Origin: Planctomycetota bacterium
GTDB taxonomy: Bacteria; Planctomycetota; Planctomycetia; Pirellulales; Pirellulaceae
Direction of reading: 5' to 3'
Assembly (NCBI GenBank): GCA_014381825.1
Contig: JACNKX010000043.1
Coordinates: 1 to 41,100, forward strand
DNA: 41,100 bases
Of the stretch, positions 32,374-40,025 are shown piece after piece. Numbering within the stretch: position 1 is the first letter of the stretch; each line of letters opens with the position of its first letter. Under the pieces are notes generated by a model that was not told where the DNA came from, did no database searches, and saw only the letters and a program-made list of their open reading frames with translations. Made by a program: the position numbers and the translations under genes.

Positions 32374-33558
32374 ATGATCTGGACTACAAAGCAATCCCAC
32401 GCGCTTTCGCGAACCTCGGCCATCTTGGTTGTCACAGTCTGCGTCTCGTGCTTGGTGTGTCGGGCAAACAATCTAGCCGGCGCGGAAACCAGCGACAGTC
32501 CGTCCGCGAGAGCGCTCGTGGCTCAGCTGGGACATGAGGAGTTCGCGATGCGCGAACGAGCAGCCACCGCGTTGATCGCCTTGGAACTCGACGCGATGGC
32601 GGCACTCAAGAACGGGCAACAACATCAAGATCGCGAAATCCGGCACCGGAGCGCAAAGCTTCTTGCCCTGATCTCGGAGATCGATCTCCAGCAACGCTTC
32701 GAGCGATTTAAGAACGATACGAAGCCGGACCAGGATTACGGATTGCCAGGTTGGGACTCGTACCGTGAATTGGTTGGCGATAACGCTGCCGCTCGATCGA
32801 TGTTCGTTTCGATGCACGAGAGCGAGTCGCGTCTGTTAGGCGAGAGCGGAAAGCATCCGAAACAATTAACGTTGGCCCTCGCGGCGAGGTGCGATGAACT
32901 GAGGGAGCAAGCGTCGTTCGGGAGGTTTCAAGTTCGAATTGGCACAACTGCAACGTTATTGTTTGTTGCCACTAGCGATGATGTCGAATTATCGCCTTTG
33001 GTCCAGACGGTCGTCTACATGGCGTGTGGCGGCTCGGGCTTCGAAGCCGCGATTGGTAGCGGACCAGGTCGAGAAGTCCTGGTAACGTTGGCAGAGCGAT
33101 GGATAGCTCGCGAGCCGTTGCAGGGGATCACCTACGCGCTGCACCTAGGGCTTTCGCACGGATTGAAAGGATGCTTGCCGCGCGCCCGCGAGGTATTTGC
33201 ATCACCAGTGGCTTCCATCTCTGATCGAATCTACGCTTGCTTGTGTCTTGCCAAATTCGGAGACGCATCGGACGTCCCGCTTCTCGAAGCGTACCTCGAC
33301 GACGTCAACATTTGTGCACAGGACCAGATAAATGGGGTTGTCGTCGTCACGGAGATTCGAGATTTGGCGCTCGCTGCGCTGGTTCACCTCACTGAACAAT
33401 CGCCAAAGGACTTCGGATTCGATCGAATCCTTCCTGATCGACGAGTGGTCTTCAGCTTGAAGTCGCTTGGGTTCCGGGACGAGCAGAGCCGAGTGCAGGC
33501 GATTGCAGCGTGGCACGAGTACCGACGATTAAAAGCACATTCCGACACGAATCCGTAA
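32374..33558 (+). CDS. Secreted protein with N-terminal HEAT-like repeat
   Basis: 394 residues. A hydrophobic leader (AILVVTVCVSCLVCRANNLAG) indicates export. Residues about 45-95 form a HEAT-like pair, LGHEEFAMRERAATALIALEL and DREIRHRSAKLLALI, a signature common in planctomycete secreted proteins. The rest is helical with no known motif and includes AACGGSGFEAAIG-like small-residue text. GGAG sits very near the ATG, so the exact start is uncertain. No neighbour explains its role. Confidence 0.72.
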   Translation: MIWTTKQSHALSRTSAILVVTVCVSCLVCRANNLAGAETSDSPSARALVAQLGHEEFAMRERAATALIALELDAMAALKNGQQHQDREIRHRSAKLLALISEIDLQQRFERFKNDTKPDQDYGLPGWDSYRELVGDNAAARSMFVSMHESESRLLGESGKHPKQLTLALAARCDELREQASFGRFQVRIGTTATLLFVATSDDVELSPLVQTVVYMACGGSGFEAAIGSGPGREVLVTLAERWIAREPLQGITYALHLGLSHGLKGCLPRAREVFASPVASISDRIYACLCLAKFGDASDVPLLEAYLDDVNICAQDQINGVVVVTEIRDLALAALVHLTEQSPKDFGFDRILPDRRVVFSLKSLGFRDEQSRVQAIAAWHEYRRLKAHSDTNP

Positions 33559-33569
33559 GCTGTTGTCCG

Positions 33570-34004
33570 CTAGCTCGCCGCTACCTTGAGAGTGCCACGA
33601 ACAGCGCCATTCCAGCGTTCCAACCGCTCGCATTCTTGCTGGACGACACTGGTTAGCTCGTCGTGATCAACGGGCTTCAAGAGATAGTCCGCCGCACCGT
33701 TCTCAATGGCTTCCGCGATAACGTCCCACGTCGAGTGTGCTGTCATGAAAATGACGCGGGTCCACGCGTTGTATTTGCGAGCGAGCTTCAGCATCTCGAT
33801 CCCATGCACACCGGGCATCTCAATGTCGGAGAGTAGAATGTCACAGCGACGCTTGCTGATGTAGTCGCGTGCTTCGATCGGGTCGGTGGTGGGGTAGATT
33901 TCGAGCACGCTGCCAAAGTGGCGGGAGAGTACGGCCTGGGCGACGCGAACAACACAAGGTTCATCATCCACCAACACCACGGTTGTCTTACGAGAAACAG
34001 ACAT
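33570..34004 (-). CDS. Stand-alone response-regulator receiver protein
   Basis: 144 residues from the ATG at 34004. A CheY-type receiver: acidic pair D13-D14 (VLVDDEP), phosphoacceptor D60 in LLSDIEMPG, T88 (FMTAHS) and K110 (LLKPVDH). After residue 120 only a short tail follows, with no DNA-binding or enzymatic output domain. No histidine kinase is nearby, so the partner is elsewhere. A GGGGGAA box supports this start over one 15 codons upstream. It converges on the HEAT gene with 11 nt between them. Confidence 0.88.
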   Translation of the reverse strand: MSVSRKTTVVLVDDEPCVVRVAQAVLSRHFGSVLEIYPTTDPIEARDYISKRRCDILLSDIEMPGVHGIEMLKLARKYNAWTRVIFMTAHSTWDVIAEAIENGAADYLLKPVDHDELTSVVQQECERLERWNGAVRGTLKVAAS

Positions 34005-34007
34005 AAT

Positions 34008-34014
34008 TTCCCCC
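34008..34014 (-). promoter_or_regulatory. Ribosome binding site deciding the receiver start
   Basis: GGGGGAA on the minus strand, 3 nt before the ATG at 34004; a purine-rich box that favours the shorter form. Confidence 0.5.
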
Positions 34015-34298
34015 GAATCAAGGCACTCTTGTTGCCAGTTCCTGAACACGCCAACTTCTCAATCGTACGCCGCGACCCACCAATCGGGGAGTTTTCCGGC
34101 CTGAAATTCGGCCTTGACCGGACTATGTAGTTCCGGTTGTACTGCCCGCGACGGCGGTGCTCAATGAATCTATTCACCGACCAGCCCGTACGTAATGCGT
34201 TCATTGGCAGTCGAATAGAAGCGTCTAGAAAGACCACTGTGACGGATCACACGTCACGGGCAACGGACTAGTCGGAAACTAAAACAACAGTCCTCCGG

Positions 34299-34889
34299 GT
34301 GGTCCATGTGGAATTGGTTGTGGCAAAACTTGACCTCAGCGACGAGCAATTGGCTGCCGAAGCCGCACGTGAAGGTTCGGATGGACCCGCATTTGTGGCG
34401 CTCGTTGACCGATTCCAAGACCGCGTTTGGCGGGTTTGCTATCGACTGATGAGCAACGCGGAAGATGCTAGCGACGCTGCGCAGGAAGTCTTCGTTCGCT
34501 TGTTCCTTCAGCGAGCACAATTTGAAGGACGGAGTAAGTATTCGACGTGGGTTCACGGAATCGCAATTCGAACATGCTTGATGATGCGGCGCGGTCGAGG
34601 GCGTCGGCGAAAACACGAAGAGGTCGCTCAACGACATGGAACGGAACGCCATGAACGATCCCAACGAGACACCGCAGAGACCTCGCTCGACTTGGCTCAA
34701 ATGCTCGACACACTGGAAGAAGAGGACCGGGCGATGTTGATCTTGAAGTATGCGGAAGGCCACAACTATGAAGAACTGTCGGAGATGTTCGACCTGTCAG
34801 TGAGTGGATGCAAGATGCGACTCAGCCGGGCTCGCGATCGATTGAAGCAGCGATTCCCAGAACACACCTTTGGTAACGATGAGGACTGA
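34299..34889 (+). CDS. ECF-type sigma-70 family RNA polymerase sigma factor
   Basis: 196 residues. Region 2: FVALVDRFQDRVWRVCYRLM, then DASDAAQEVFVRLF, with TW in KYSTWVHGIAIRT. Region 4: LAQMLDTLEEEDRAMLILKY, then YEELSEMFDLSVSGCKMRLSRARDRLKQR, the DNA-binding helix-turn-helix. A basic linker (RRGRGRRRKHEE) lies between. No extra C-terminal domain. The start codon is a GTG; another GTG at 34320 is possible because neither has a good ribosome site. It runs straight into a small membrane protein gene (2 nt gap), the usual place for an anti-sigma factor. Confidence 0.88.
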   Translation: MVHVELVVAKLDLSDEQLAAEAAREGSDGPAFVALVDRFQDRVWRVCYRLMSNAEDASDAAQEVFVRLFLQRAQFEGRSKYSTWVHGIAIRTCLMMRRGRGRRRKHEEVAQRHGTERHERSQRDTAETSLDLAQMLDTLEEEDRAMLILKYAEGHNYEELSEMFDLSVSGCKMRLSRARDRLKQRFPEHTFGNDED

Positions 34890-34891
34890 TC

Positions 34892-35128
34892 ATGGCGAGC
34901 GACCTACTGCAGTCTCTCTCAAATGACGATGTACCGGATCGACCGGACGAACTGACCCATCAAGTTCATCATCGGTTGAATCCGTTGTTAGTAACCCTGC
35001 ACATGGTGGAGTTTGTCCTGCAAACTCTGCCGTATGCGTTCTTTCACTTTTTAACAGCACTGCTTGGTGCTTGCCGGTTCAGTCTGACTGGTGAGTGCCG
35101 CGGTAAAGGAGAAGATCATGCAAAATGA
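34892..35128 (+). CDS. Small single-pass membrane protein downstream of sigma gene
   Basis: 78 residues; GAGGA precedes the ATG by 8 nt, inside the sigma gene's end. The N-terminal half is acidic and soluble (LLQSLSNDDVPDRPDELTHQ), then one long hydrophobic segment (about 33-67, LVTLHMVEFVLQTLPYAFFH). Its position suggests an anti-sigma-like or sigma-linked membrane factor, but it lacks a zinc anti-sigma HxxxCxxC motif. Similar small proteins occur, to my recollection, in other planctomycetes. The gene overlaps the next start by 11 nt. Confidence 0.7.
   Translation: MASDLLQSLSNDDVPDRPDELTHQVHHRLNPLLVTLHMVEFVLQTLPYAFFHFLTALLGACRFSLTGECRGKGEDHAK
35106..35111 (+). promoter_or_regulatory. Ribosome binding site deciding the MscS start
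   Basis: AAGGAG lies 6 nt before the ATG at 35118, inside the end of the small membrane gene. It favours this start over one nine codons upstream. Confidence 0.7.
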
Positions 35129-36005
35129 AACGAATCCAGTGACTGAAGTTGGCGAATTCGCCGCAAACGAGATCTCTCAGGCTGCCTCGCAGTCGACGAG
35201 TGCGCTGGTCGACAGCTTCACCTCAGCTTTCGCGCAAGTGATCGATCTTGCGCCAAAAGTGCTCGCCGCGGTCGTCGTGCTTGCGATCGGATACATCGTC
35301 GCGCGCCTCGTCGCCAATGCGGTGTCTGCATTGTCCGAAAAGCTTGGACTTCAGCGGGCCGCTGAGCGAAGTGGGTTGTCAAAGTCGATGGAGCAAGCCG
35401 GAGTCACTCGGACTGTGCCACAAATCGTCGGCACGATTATGTTCTGGCTGTTGCTTTCCGTGTTCCTTGTCGCCTCGTTCGACATTCTCGATCTGCCGGG
35501 CGTGACCGGCGCAATCGAGAAAGTTGTCGCCTACATCCCGAAGGTTCTTGTGGCGACAGTCTTGGTAGTGATCGGTTTGCTCCTGGCCGCGTTCTTACGA
35601 GGCGTTATCGCGACTAGTGCCGATCGGGTCGGCGTTTCTTATGCACAGCAACTGGCGAGCGGCTGCTACTACATCTTAGCGCTGATGACGTTCATCGCGG
35701 CGTTCGAGCAGTTGGAGATTACCTTTGAGTTGCTGAACTACGCGATTCTCATTGCGTTTGCGGCGGTCGCAATCGCGCTTGGGTTGAGCTTCGGACTCGG
35801 CGGACGTGACGTGATGGCAGGCATCCTCTGCGGTTACTACTTGCGACAACGATTTCAATCTGGCGACCGAGTGTCCGTCGCCGGATATCAAGGTACCGTT
35901 CGCGAAGTAGGTCCTGTTTCGACGATCGTTGAAACAGACGAAGACGGTCTAATGAACCGCCACTCCGTTCCGAATAGCATGATGCTGAATGAAGGAGTGC
36001 GATAG
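35118..36005 (+). CDS. Small mechanosensitive channel, MscS family
   Basis: 295 residues. Two related helix modules (VIDLAPKVLAAVVVLAIGYI and VAYIPKVLVATVLVVIGLLL) match the TM-helix repeat of MscS-like proteins. A Gly/Ala-rich pore helix follows (AAVAIALGLSFGLGGRDVMA), then the beta domain (RFQSGDRVSVAGYQGTVREV). The chain ends shortly after PNSMMLNEGVR and lacks the long C-terminal alpha/beta cage of E. coli MscS. It would release solutes under osmotic down-shock. Overlap with the small gene and closeness to the sigma factor suggest a stress-response transcript. Confidence 0.88.
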   Translation: MQNETNPVTEVGEFAANEISQAASQSTSALVDSFTSAFAQVIDLAPKVLAAVVVLAIGYIVARLVANAVSALSEKLGLQRAAERSGLSKSMEQAGVTRTVPQIVGTIMFWLLLSVFLVASFDILDLPGVTGAIEKVVAYIPKVLVATVLVVIGLLLAAFLRGVIATSADRVGVSYAQQLASGCYYILALMTFIAAFEQLEITFELLNYAILIAFAAVAIALGLSFGLGGRDVMAGILCGYYLRQRFQSGDRVSVAGYQGTVREVGPVSTIVETDEDGLMNRHSVPNSMMLNEGVR

Positions 36006-36080
36006 GAGTCGCACATGGCGGTGATTCTCTCCGCGAACCATTGCCTTGTTCGCAGAGCAAAAAGCGACGATTTGAAAACG

Positions 36081-36120
36081 AGCGACCGTGCCAACATCCT
36101 GCAGGCACGGTCGCTCTTGT
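36081..36120. terminator. Bidirectional intrinsic terminator
   Basis: A perfect 13-bp stem, GAGCGACCGTGCC (36081-36093) with GGCACGGTCGCTC (36105-36117), closes an 11-nt loop. It lies between the convergent channel and amidotransferase genes. Going leftward the stem is followed by GTTTTC; going rightward by TTGTCG. It probably ends both transcripts, more convincingly the minus-strand one. Confidence 0.75.
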
Positions 36121-36188
36121 CGTTGGCTACGAGATCCATCTCAATGAAGGTATCGGCCGAAGTCCTTCTCTCTTGCGGGCGAGGAGGA

Positions 36189-36935
36189 CTACGCCACCAA
36201 ACGGAACGCCGACTGCCGCTCCCTCACGCCATCGACAAATTCTTCGAAGATGCGTACGTCAAGTGCCGAAGCCGAACCTGCTTCGGGATGGAACTGTGTA
36301 CCAAGCGCAAGCCAATCTTCCGTGACGCTCTCGATGGCTTCAATCACGCCATCTGGGCAACGCGCCGTCACGACAAAGCCAGGAGCGACCTCGTCGATGG
36401 CCATGTGGTGCATACTGTTCACGCGAATTTCACCATCGCCATAAACTCGCTCCATCAAGCTTCCTGGGACAACTTCGAGGCTGTGGCGGTGAGCCGGATC
36501 TTGTAAATCCTTATGCGGGATCGCAGTCTCTAGATCTTCGGCGATGTGCAGGAACAAGTTGCCGCCTTGCGATACATTCAGCAACTGCATCCCAACTCCA
36601 ATACCGAACACGGGCAACCGCCGATCCGCGATCAAGCGAATCAGTTTGCGATCGAATGCCTCGCGGCGCGTCTCCAACGGGCGAACCGTCGGATGCAACA
36701 TGAAACCATCGCGGCGCGGGTCGAGGTCTTGGCCGCCGATCATGACGAAGCCATCAAGTCGATCGAGAATTGGCTCGATATCCGACTCTTCTTCGAGTGG
36801 TGGAAGGATGATGGGAATGCCGCCAACCGCCGTGATGCTGTCGTAGTAGCCGGCACAAACATAGGAGAAGGCGGGCGAGTCCTTCTGGACGTTGCGAAAA
36901 TCCGCGTTAAGACCGATAAGTGGTTTCGACTGCAT
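36189..36935 (-). CDS. Class I glutamine amidotransferase-like (peptidase C26), nucleophile missing
   Basis: 248 residues from the ATG at 36935; AGGGAGG 8 nt upstream rules out the longer form. The fold matches gamma-glutamyl-gamma-aminobutyrate hydrolase (PuuD-like): KPLIGLNADF, GFVMIGGQDLDP, LPVFGI..GMQLLNVSQGG, and the catalytic-side H216-P-E218 in TQFHPEAGS. The nucleophile elbow should read GICRGMQ; here it is GIGVGMQ (G113), with codon GGA in place of Cys. Hydrolase activity by the known mechanism is therefore unlikely. It may bind gamma-glutamyl compounds as a sensor or have another function. It converges on the channel gene. Confidence 0.88.
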   Translation of the reverse strand: MQSKPLIGLNADFRNVQKDSPAFSYVCAGYYDSITAVGGIPIILPPLEEESDIEPILDRLDGFVMIGGQDLDPRRDGFMLHPTVRPLETRREAFDRKLIRLIADRRLPVFGIGVGMQLLNVSQGGNLFLHIAEDLETAIPHKDLQDPAHRHSLEVVPGSLMERVYGDGEIRVNSMHHMAIDEVAPGFVVTARCPDGVIEAIESVTEDWLALGTQFHPEAGSASALDVRIFEEFVDGVRERQSAFRLVA

Positions 36936-37295
36936 CGTGTGAACCTCCCTGATTCGTGTTGAGTGTCTCCGTGACACTTTCGTTAGCGGCAACGTCGTCG
37001 TTAACGTGGTCGCAAAGTCTACGTCTCCGGCAAAGCTTCGCAACGGTCAAGCTGTATCTTGGGCGATGAACGGGCTTAGATACAAGATTGTGTGCAAGCA
37101 CTACTCGTTGCTAGCACTTGAGTTGCAATTCAACGCGCTCTAACCATCTCGCAACACGAGCGACCGCCTCGCATTACGACGGGCAACCGTCCGCCACCGA
37201 CTGAGTGCTTTACGGCGCGCATAAAGCCCACTATTCTTTAATCTTCTCCGAAGTTCCCGCGCTGGCGCACCACGATCGACCCTCAGGCTCCAACC
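36936..37295. other. Divergent intergenic region before the OleA-like gene
   Basis: About 360 bp with promoters for the divergent amidotransferase-like and thiolase-like genes. I see no gene, no clear hairpin and no repeat beyond chance. A short AT-rich run (TATTCTTTAATCTTC, near 37231) lies about 50 nt before the OleA-like ATG. Confidence 0.4.
36944..36950 (-). promoter_or_regulatory. Ribosome binding site of the C26-like gene
   Basis: AGGGAGG on the minus strand, 8 nt before the ATG at 36935. It fixes the start and excludes 36 codons of upstream open frame. Confidence 0.75.
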
Positions 37296-38402
37296 ATGCA
37301 ATATCGCAACGTTTGTATTGAGTCATTTGGTTACACGTTGCCCAGCGAAATTGTGACGTCCGACGACATCGAACAGCAACTCCAGCCGCTTTATCAGCGA
37401 TTGCGGCTGCCAGAAGGTCGGTTGGAGTTAATGACGGGCATTCGCGAGCGTCGATTTTGGGAACCGAACACGTTGCCGAGCGACAAGAGTGTAGAAAGCG
37501 GTACGAAGGCGATCGCGGCCCCCGGAATCGACCCAAACTACATCGGTGCTTTGATCCATGGTTCGGTCTGTCGCGATCATCTCGAACCGGCGACGGCTTG
37601 CCGCGTGCATCACGGTCTTGGCCTGCCTAGCAACTGCGTTATTTATGACGTATCGAATGCATGTCTCGGTTTGCTGAATGGCATGATTCAAGTCGCAAAC
37701 ATGATCGAGCTAGGGCAGATCCGCGCGGGACTGGTTGTTGGTACGGAAAGCGGGAGACAGCTGGTCGAGACAACGATCGACACTCTGAATCGTGACGAGA
37801 CTCTCTCGCGCAGCCAGCTGAAGATGGCCGTGGCTTCGTTGACGATTGGGTCCGGAAGTTGTGCGATCTTGTTGACTGATCGCGAGCTTAGCCAAACCGA
37901 CAACCGTCTACGCGTGGCGACGGCTCGAACGAACACGGCGTATCATGAACTCTGTCACAGTGGCCAAGACGAAGCCGGCTCAAGCATGAAGCCGCTGATG
38001 CAAACCGACTCGGAACGACTGATGCAGGAAGGAATCGCGACAGGTGTCGATACGTTCACGCGCTTCATGAACGAAACCGAATGGACTCCCGAAGAAATCG
38101 ACAAGACGTTCTGTCATCAGGTTGGGTCCGCGCATCGAAAGCTGATGCTCGATTCTCTTGGTTTGCGGCGGGAACGCGACTTTGCGACGCTCGAGTGGCT
38201 CGGCAATACAGGCTCAGTGGCTTTGCCGATCACGATGGCTGTCGGCTTAGAAGCAGGCCATGTTCAAAGTGGCGACAACGTCGGGATGCTTGGAATTGGA
38301 TCTGGCATCAATTGTCTGATGCTTGGCGCGACTTGGCAACAAACGCCCGTGAGCCACCAAGCCGAGGCACCTTCCGCCGAATCGTCGCCGATTGGCGCTT
38401 AA
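37296..38402 (+). CDS. OleA-like thiolase / 3-oxoacyl-ACP synthase III family
   Basis: 368 residues. The architecture and spacing fit OleA (head-to-head acyl-CoA condensation for long-chain olefins): E97 in RDHLEPATA, nucleophile C123 in SNACLG, H274 in CHQVG and N304 in GNTGS. Their spacings (26 and 30 residues) equal those of Xanthomonas OleA E117, C143, H285 and N315, as I recall them. E97 is the residue that sets OleA apart from FabH. The C-terminal LGIGSGINCLM is OleA-like. No oleB, oleC or oleD is adjacent, so hydrocarbon synthesis needs genes elsewhere. The alternative is a FabH-type enzyme. Confidence 0.85.
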   Translation: MQYRNVCIESFGYTLPSEIVTSDDIEQQLQPLYQRLRLPEGRLELMTGIRERRFWEPNTLPSDKSVESGTKAIAAPGIDPNYIGALIHGSVCRDHLEPATACRVHHGLGLPSNCVIYDVSNACLGLLNGMIQVANMIELGQIRAGLVVGTESGRQLVETTIDTLNRDETLSRSQLKMAVASLTIGSGSCAILLTDRELSQTDNRLRVATARTNTAYHELCHSGQDEAGSSMKPLMQTDSERLMQEGIATGVDTFTRFMNETEWTPEEIDKTFCHQVGSAHRKLMLDSLGLRRERDFATLEWLGNTGSVALPITMAVGLEAGHVQSGDNVGMLGIGSGINCLMLGATWQQTPVSHQAEAPSAESSPIGA

Positions 38403-38486
38403 GATGTGGAGTGGTGCGATCAACGTTCCCGATTTTGTCGCGTATCATACGACGCTCGAGAAGTCGAAAGGTGGCGGAGCGGCAAA

Positions 38487-39953
38487 GTGACTCGAAACAA
38501 CCGCGGTGACAAGTCACGTGGAAAGATCGTCGCGTTTCGAACGGCGGCCGTCATCGTCGGGCTACTACCATTCGTTTTGTTTGAGGTAACACTCCGCGGT
38601 CTTGGCGTCGGCGAGGCGACCGAAGCGGCTTACCCGGCGATTGGCTTTGAAGCGGTTCATCCGCTCTTTGCGCTAAACGACACGAGCGATCGTTACGAGA
38701 TTGCTAAGTCACGGCAAGCATACTTTTACCCCGACTCCTTCGCCGCCGAGAAAGACGCCTCCGAATTTCGAATCTTCTGCCTGGGCGGTTCAACAGTTCA
38801 GGGCCGCCCTTACAGCATCGAAACATCGTTTACGACGTGGCTTGAACTAAGTTTGAACGCGACCGACTCGACACGTAACTGGGAAGTGATTAACTGCGGA
38901 GGCATCTCGTACGCGAGTTACCGACTCGTCCCCATCCTGGAAGAAGTCTTGGCACACGAAGCGGACGCGATCGTTCTTTACACAGGCCACAATGAATTCT
39001 TGGAAGCGAGAACGTTCCAAGACCTTCAATCAACCGTTCCTCTTTCCCGCGTGCGAACATTCAATCTGATTCGAGACGCGTGGTCCGGTGAATCGCGATT
39101 GGAAGGGCAAGGCCAACCGCGAGAGATTCTGGCCACTGAAGTGGATGCCTTACTGGACTATCGCGACGGCCTCGCCGATTACCACCGTGACGACTCCAAT
39201 CGAAGCGTGGTGGTTAAGCAGTATGCGGAGAATCTTTCGCGAATGATCGATCTCGCGAGTTCGGAGAGCGTGCCGATCGTTCTATTGAATCCAGCTTCTA
39301 ATCTTAAAGACACTCCACCGTTTAAGGTCGAGCCGCGTTCCCAGTTGACTGAACGAGATGCTGCCGAATTCGATACACTGTGTGAGCAATCGCGAGCCGC
39401 CAGCGATATTGGCGAAAAGGTCGAACTACTAGAAAAGGCGGTTGCCATCGACGGACGGCATGCGGGTGCAAGGTTTCTGCTTGCTCACGCCTACCTCACG
39501 CAGAATCAGCCCGACGAGGCCCGCGAACAGTTTGTCCGAGCTAAGGATGAGGACGTCTGCCCCTTGCGAATGATCGAGCCACTTCACGATGCCCTTAGCG
39601 CCGTGGCGAGTTCAAGTGGGACACCGCTAATCGACGTCCGTCGCGACTTCGAGTTACGAGTTCCTGATGGGATTCCCGGTGACAACGTTTTTTTGGATCA
39701 CATTCATCCTTCGATCAACAACCATCAAGCAATTGCTCAACTGCTACTGGACCATCTCGTCGCAGCAGGTTTCTGTCGCCCACTAGATGACTGGAAGGCG
39801 ATACGCGACGAGCGATATCTTGAACACCTCGCCTCGCTGGACACGCCCTATTACGCAAAGGGAAAACAGCGGCTGGAAGGCCTCATCCGCTGGACACAAG
39901 GCCGCGCCAACAAGCTTCGCGACGGCACTTTACTCCCGCCGGGACTTGATTGA
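38487..39953 (+). CDS. SGNH hydrolase with inserted TPR pair
   Basis: 488 residues from the GTG at 38487, preceded by GGAG; an upstream GTG at 38406 would add a non-hydrophobic leader. A hydrophobic segment (about 17-35) anchors or exports it. SGNH residues: S102 in LGGSTVQG, a Gly in block II near CGGIS, N169 in YTGHNEF, and D404-x2-H407 in FLDHIHPS. Between blocks III and V, residues about 312-357 form a TPR helix pair (LLEKAVAIDGRHAGARFLLA). It probably removes acyl groups from surface glycans or lipids. It begins 84 nt after the OleA-like gene; the link is unproven. Confidence 0.82.
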   Translation: MTRNNRGDKSRGKIVAFRTAAVIVGLLPFVLFEVTLRGLGVGEATEAAYPAIGFEAVHPLFALNDTSDRYEIAKSRQAYFYPDSFAAEKDASEFRIFCLGGSTVQGRPYSIETSFTTWLELSLNATDSTRNWEVINCGGISYASYRLVPILEEVLAHEADAIVLYTGHNEFLEARTFQDLQSTVPLSRVRTFNLIRDAWSGESRLEGQGQPREILATEVDALLDYRDGLADYHRDDSNRSVVVKQYAENLSRMIDLASSESVPIVLLNPASNLKDTPPFKVEPRSQLTERDAAEFDTLCEQSRAASDIGEKVELLEKAVAIDGRHAGARFLLAHAYLTQNQPDEAREQFVRAKDEDVCPLRMIEPLHDALSAVASSSGTPLIDVRRDFELRVPDGIPGDNVFLDHIHPSINNHQAIAQLLLDHLVAAGFCRPLDDWKAIRDERYLEHLASLDTPYYAKGKQRLEGLIRWTQGRANKLRDGTLLPPGLD

Positions 39954-40025
39954 AGCAGACCACGCTCGGGGCGCAATGCAATCGTCAAGGCGCGGCCTCG
40001 TTTCGTTGAATAACGCCATCAATGG

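Noticed and set aside
37296-39953. The OleA-like gene and the next gene as an oleAB pair.
   Set aside because: The second protein has SGNH motifs (GGST, GHNEF, DHIHPS), not the alpha/beta-hydrolase fold of OleB.
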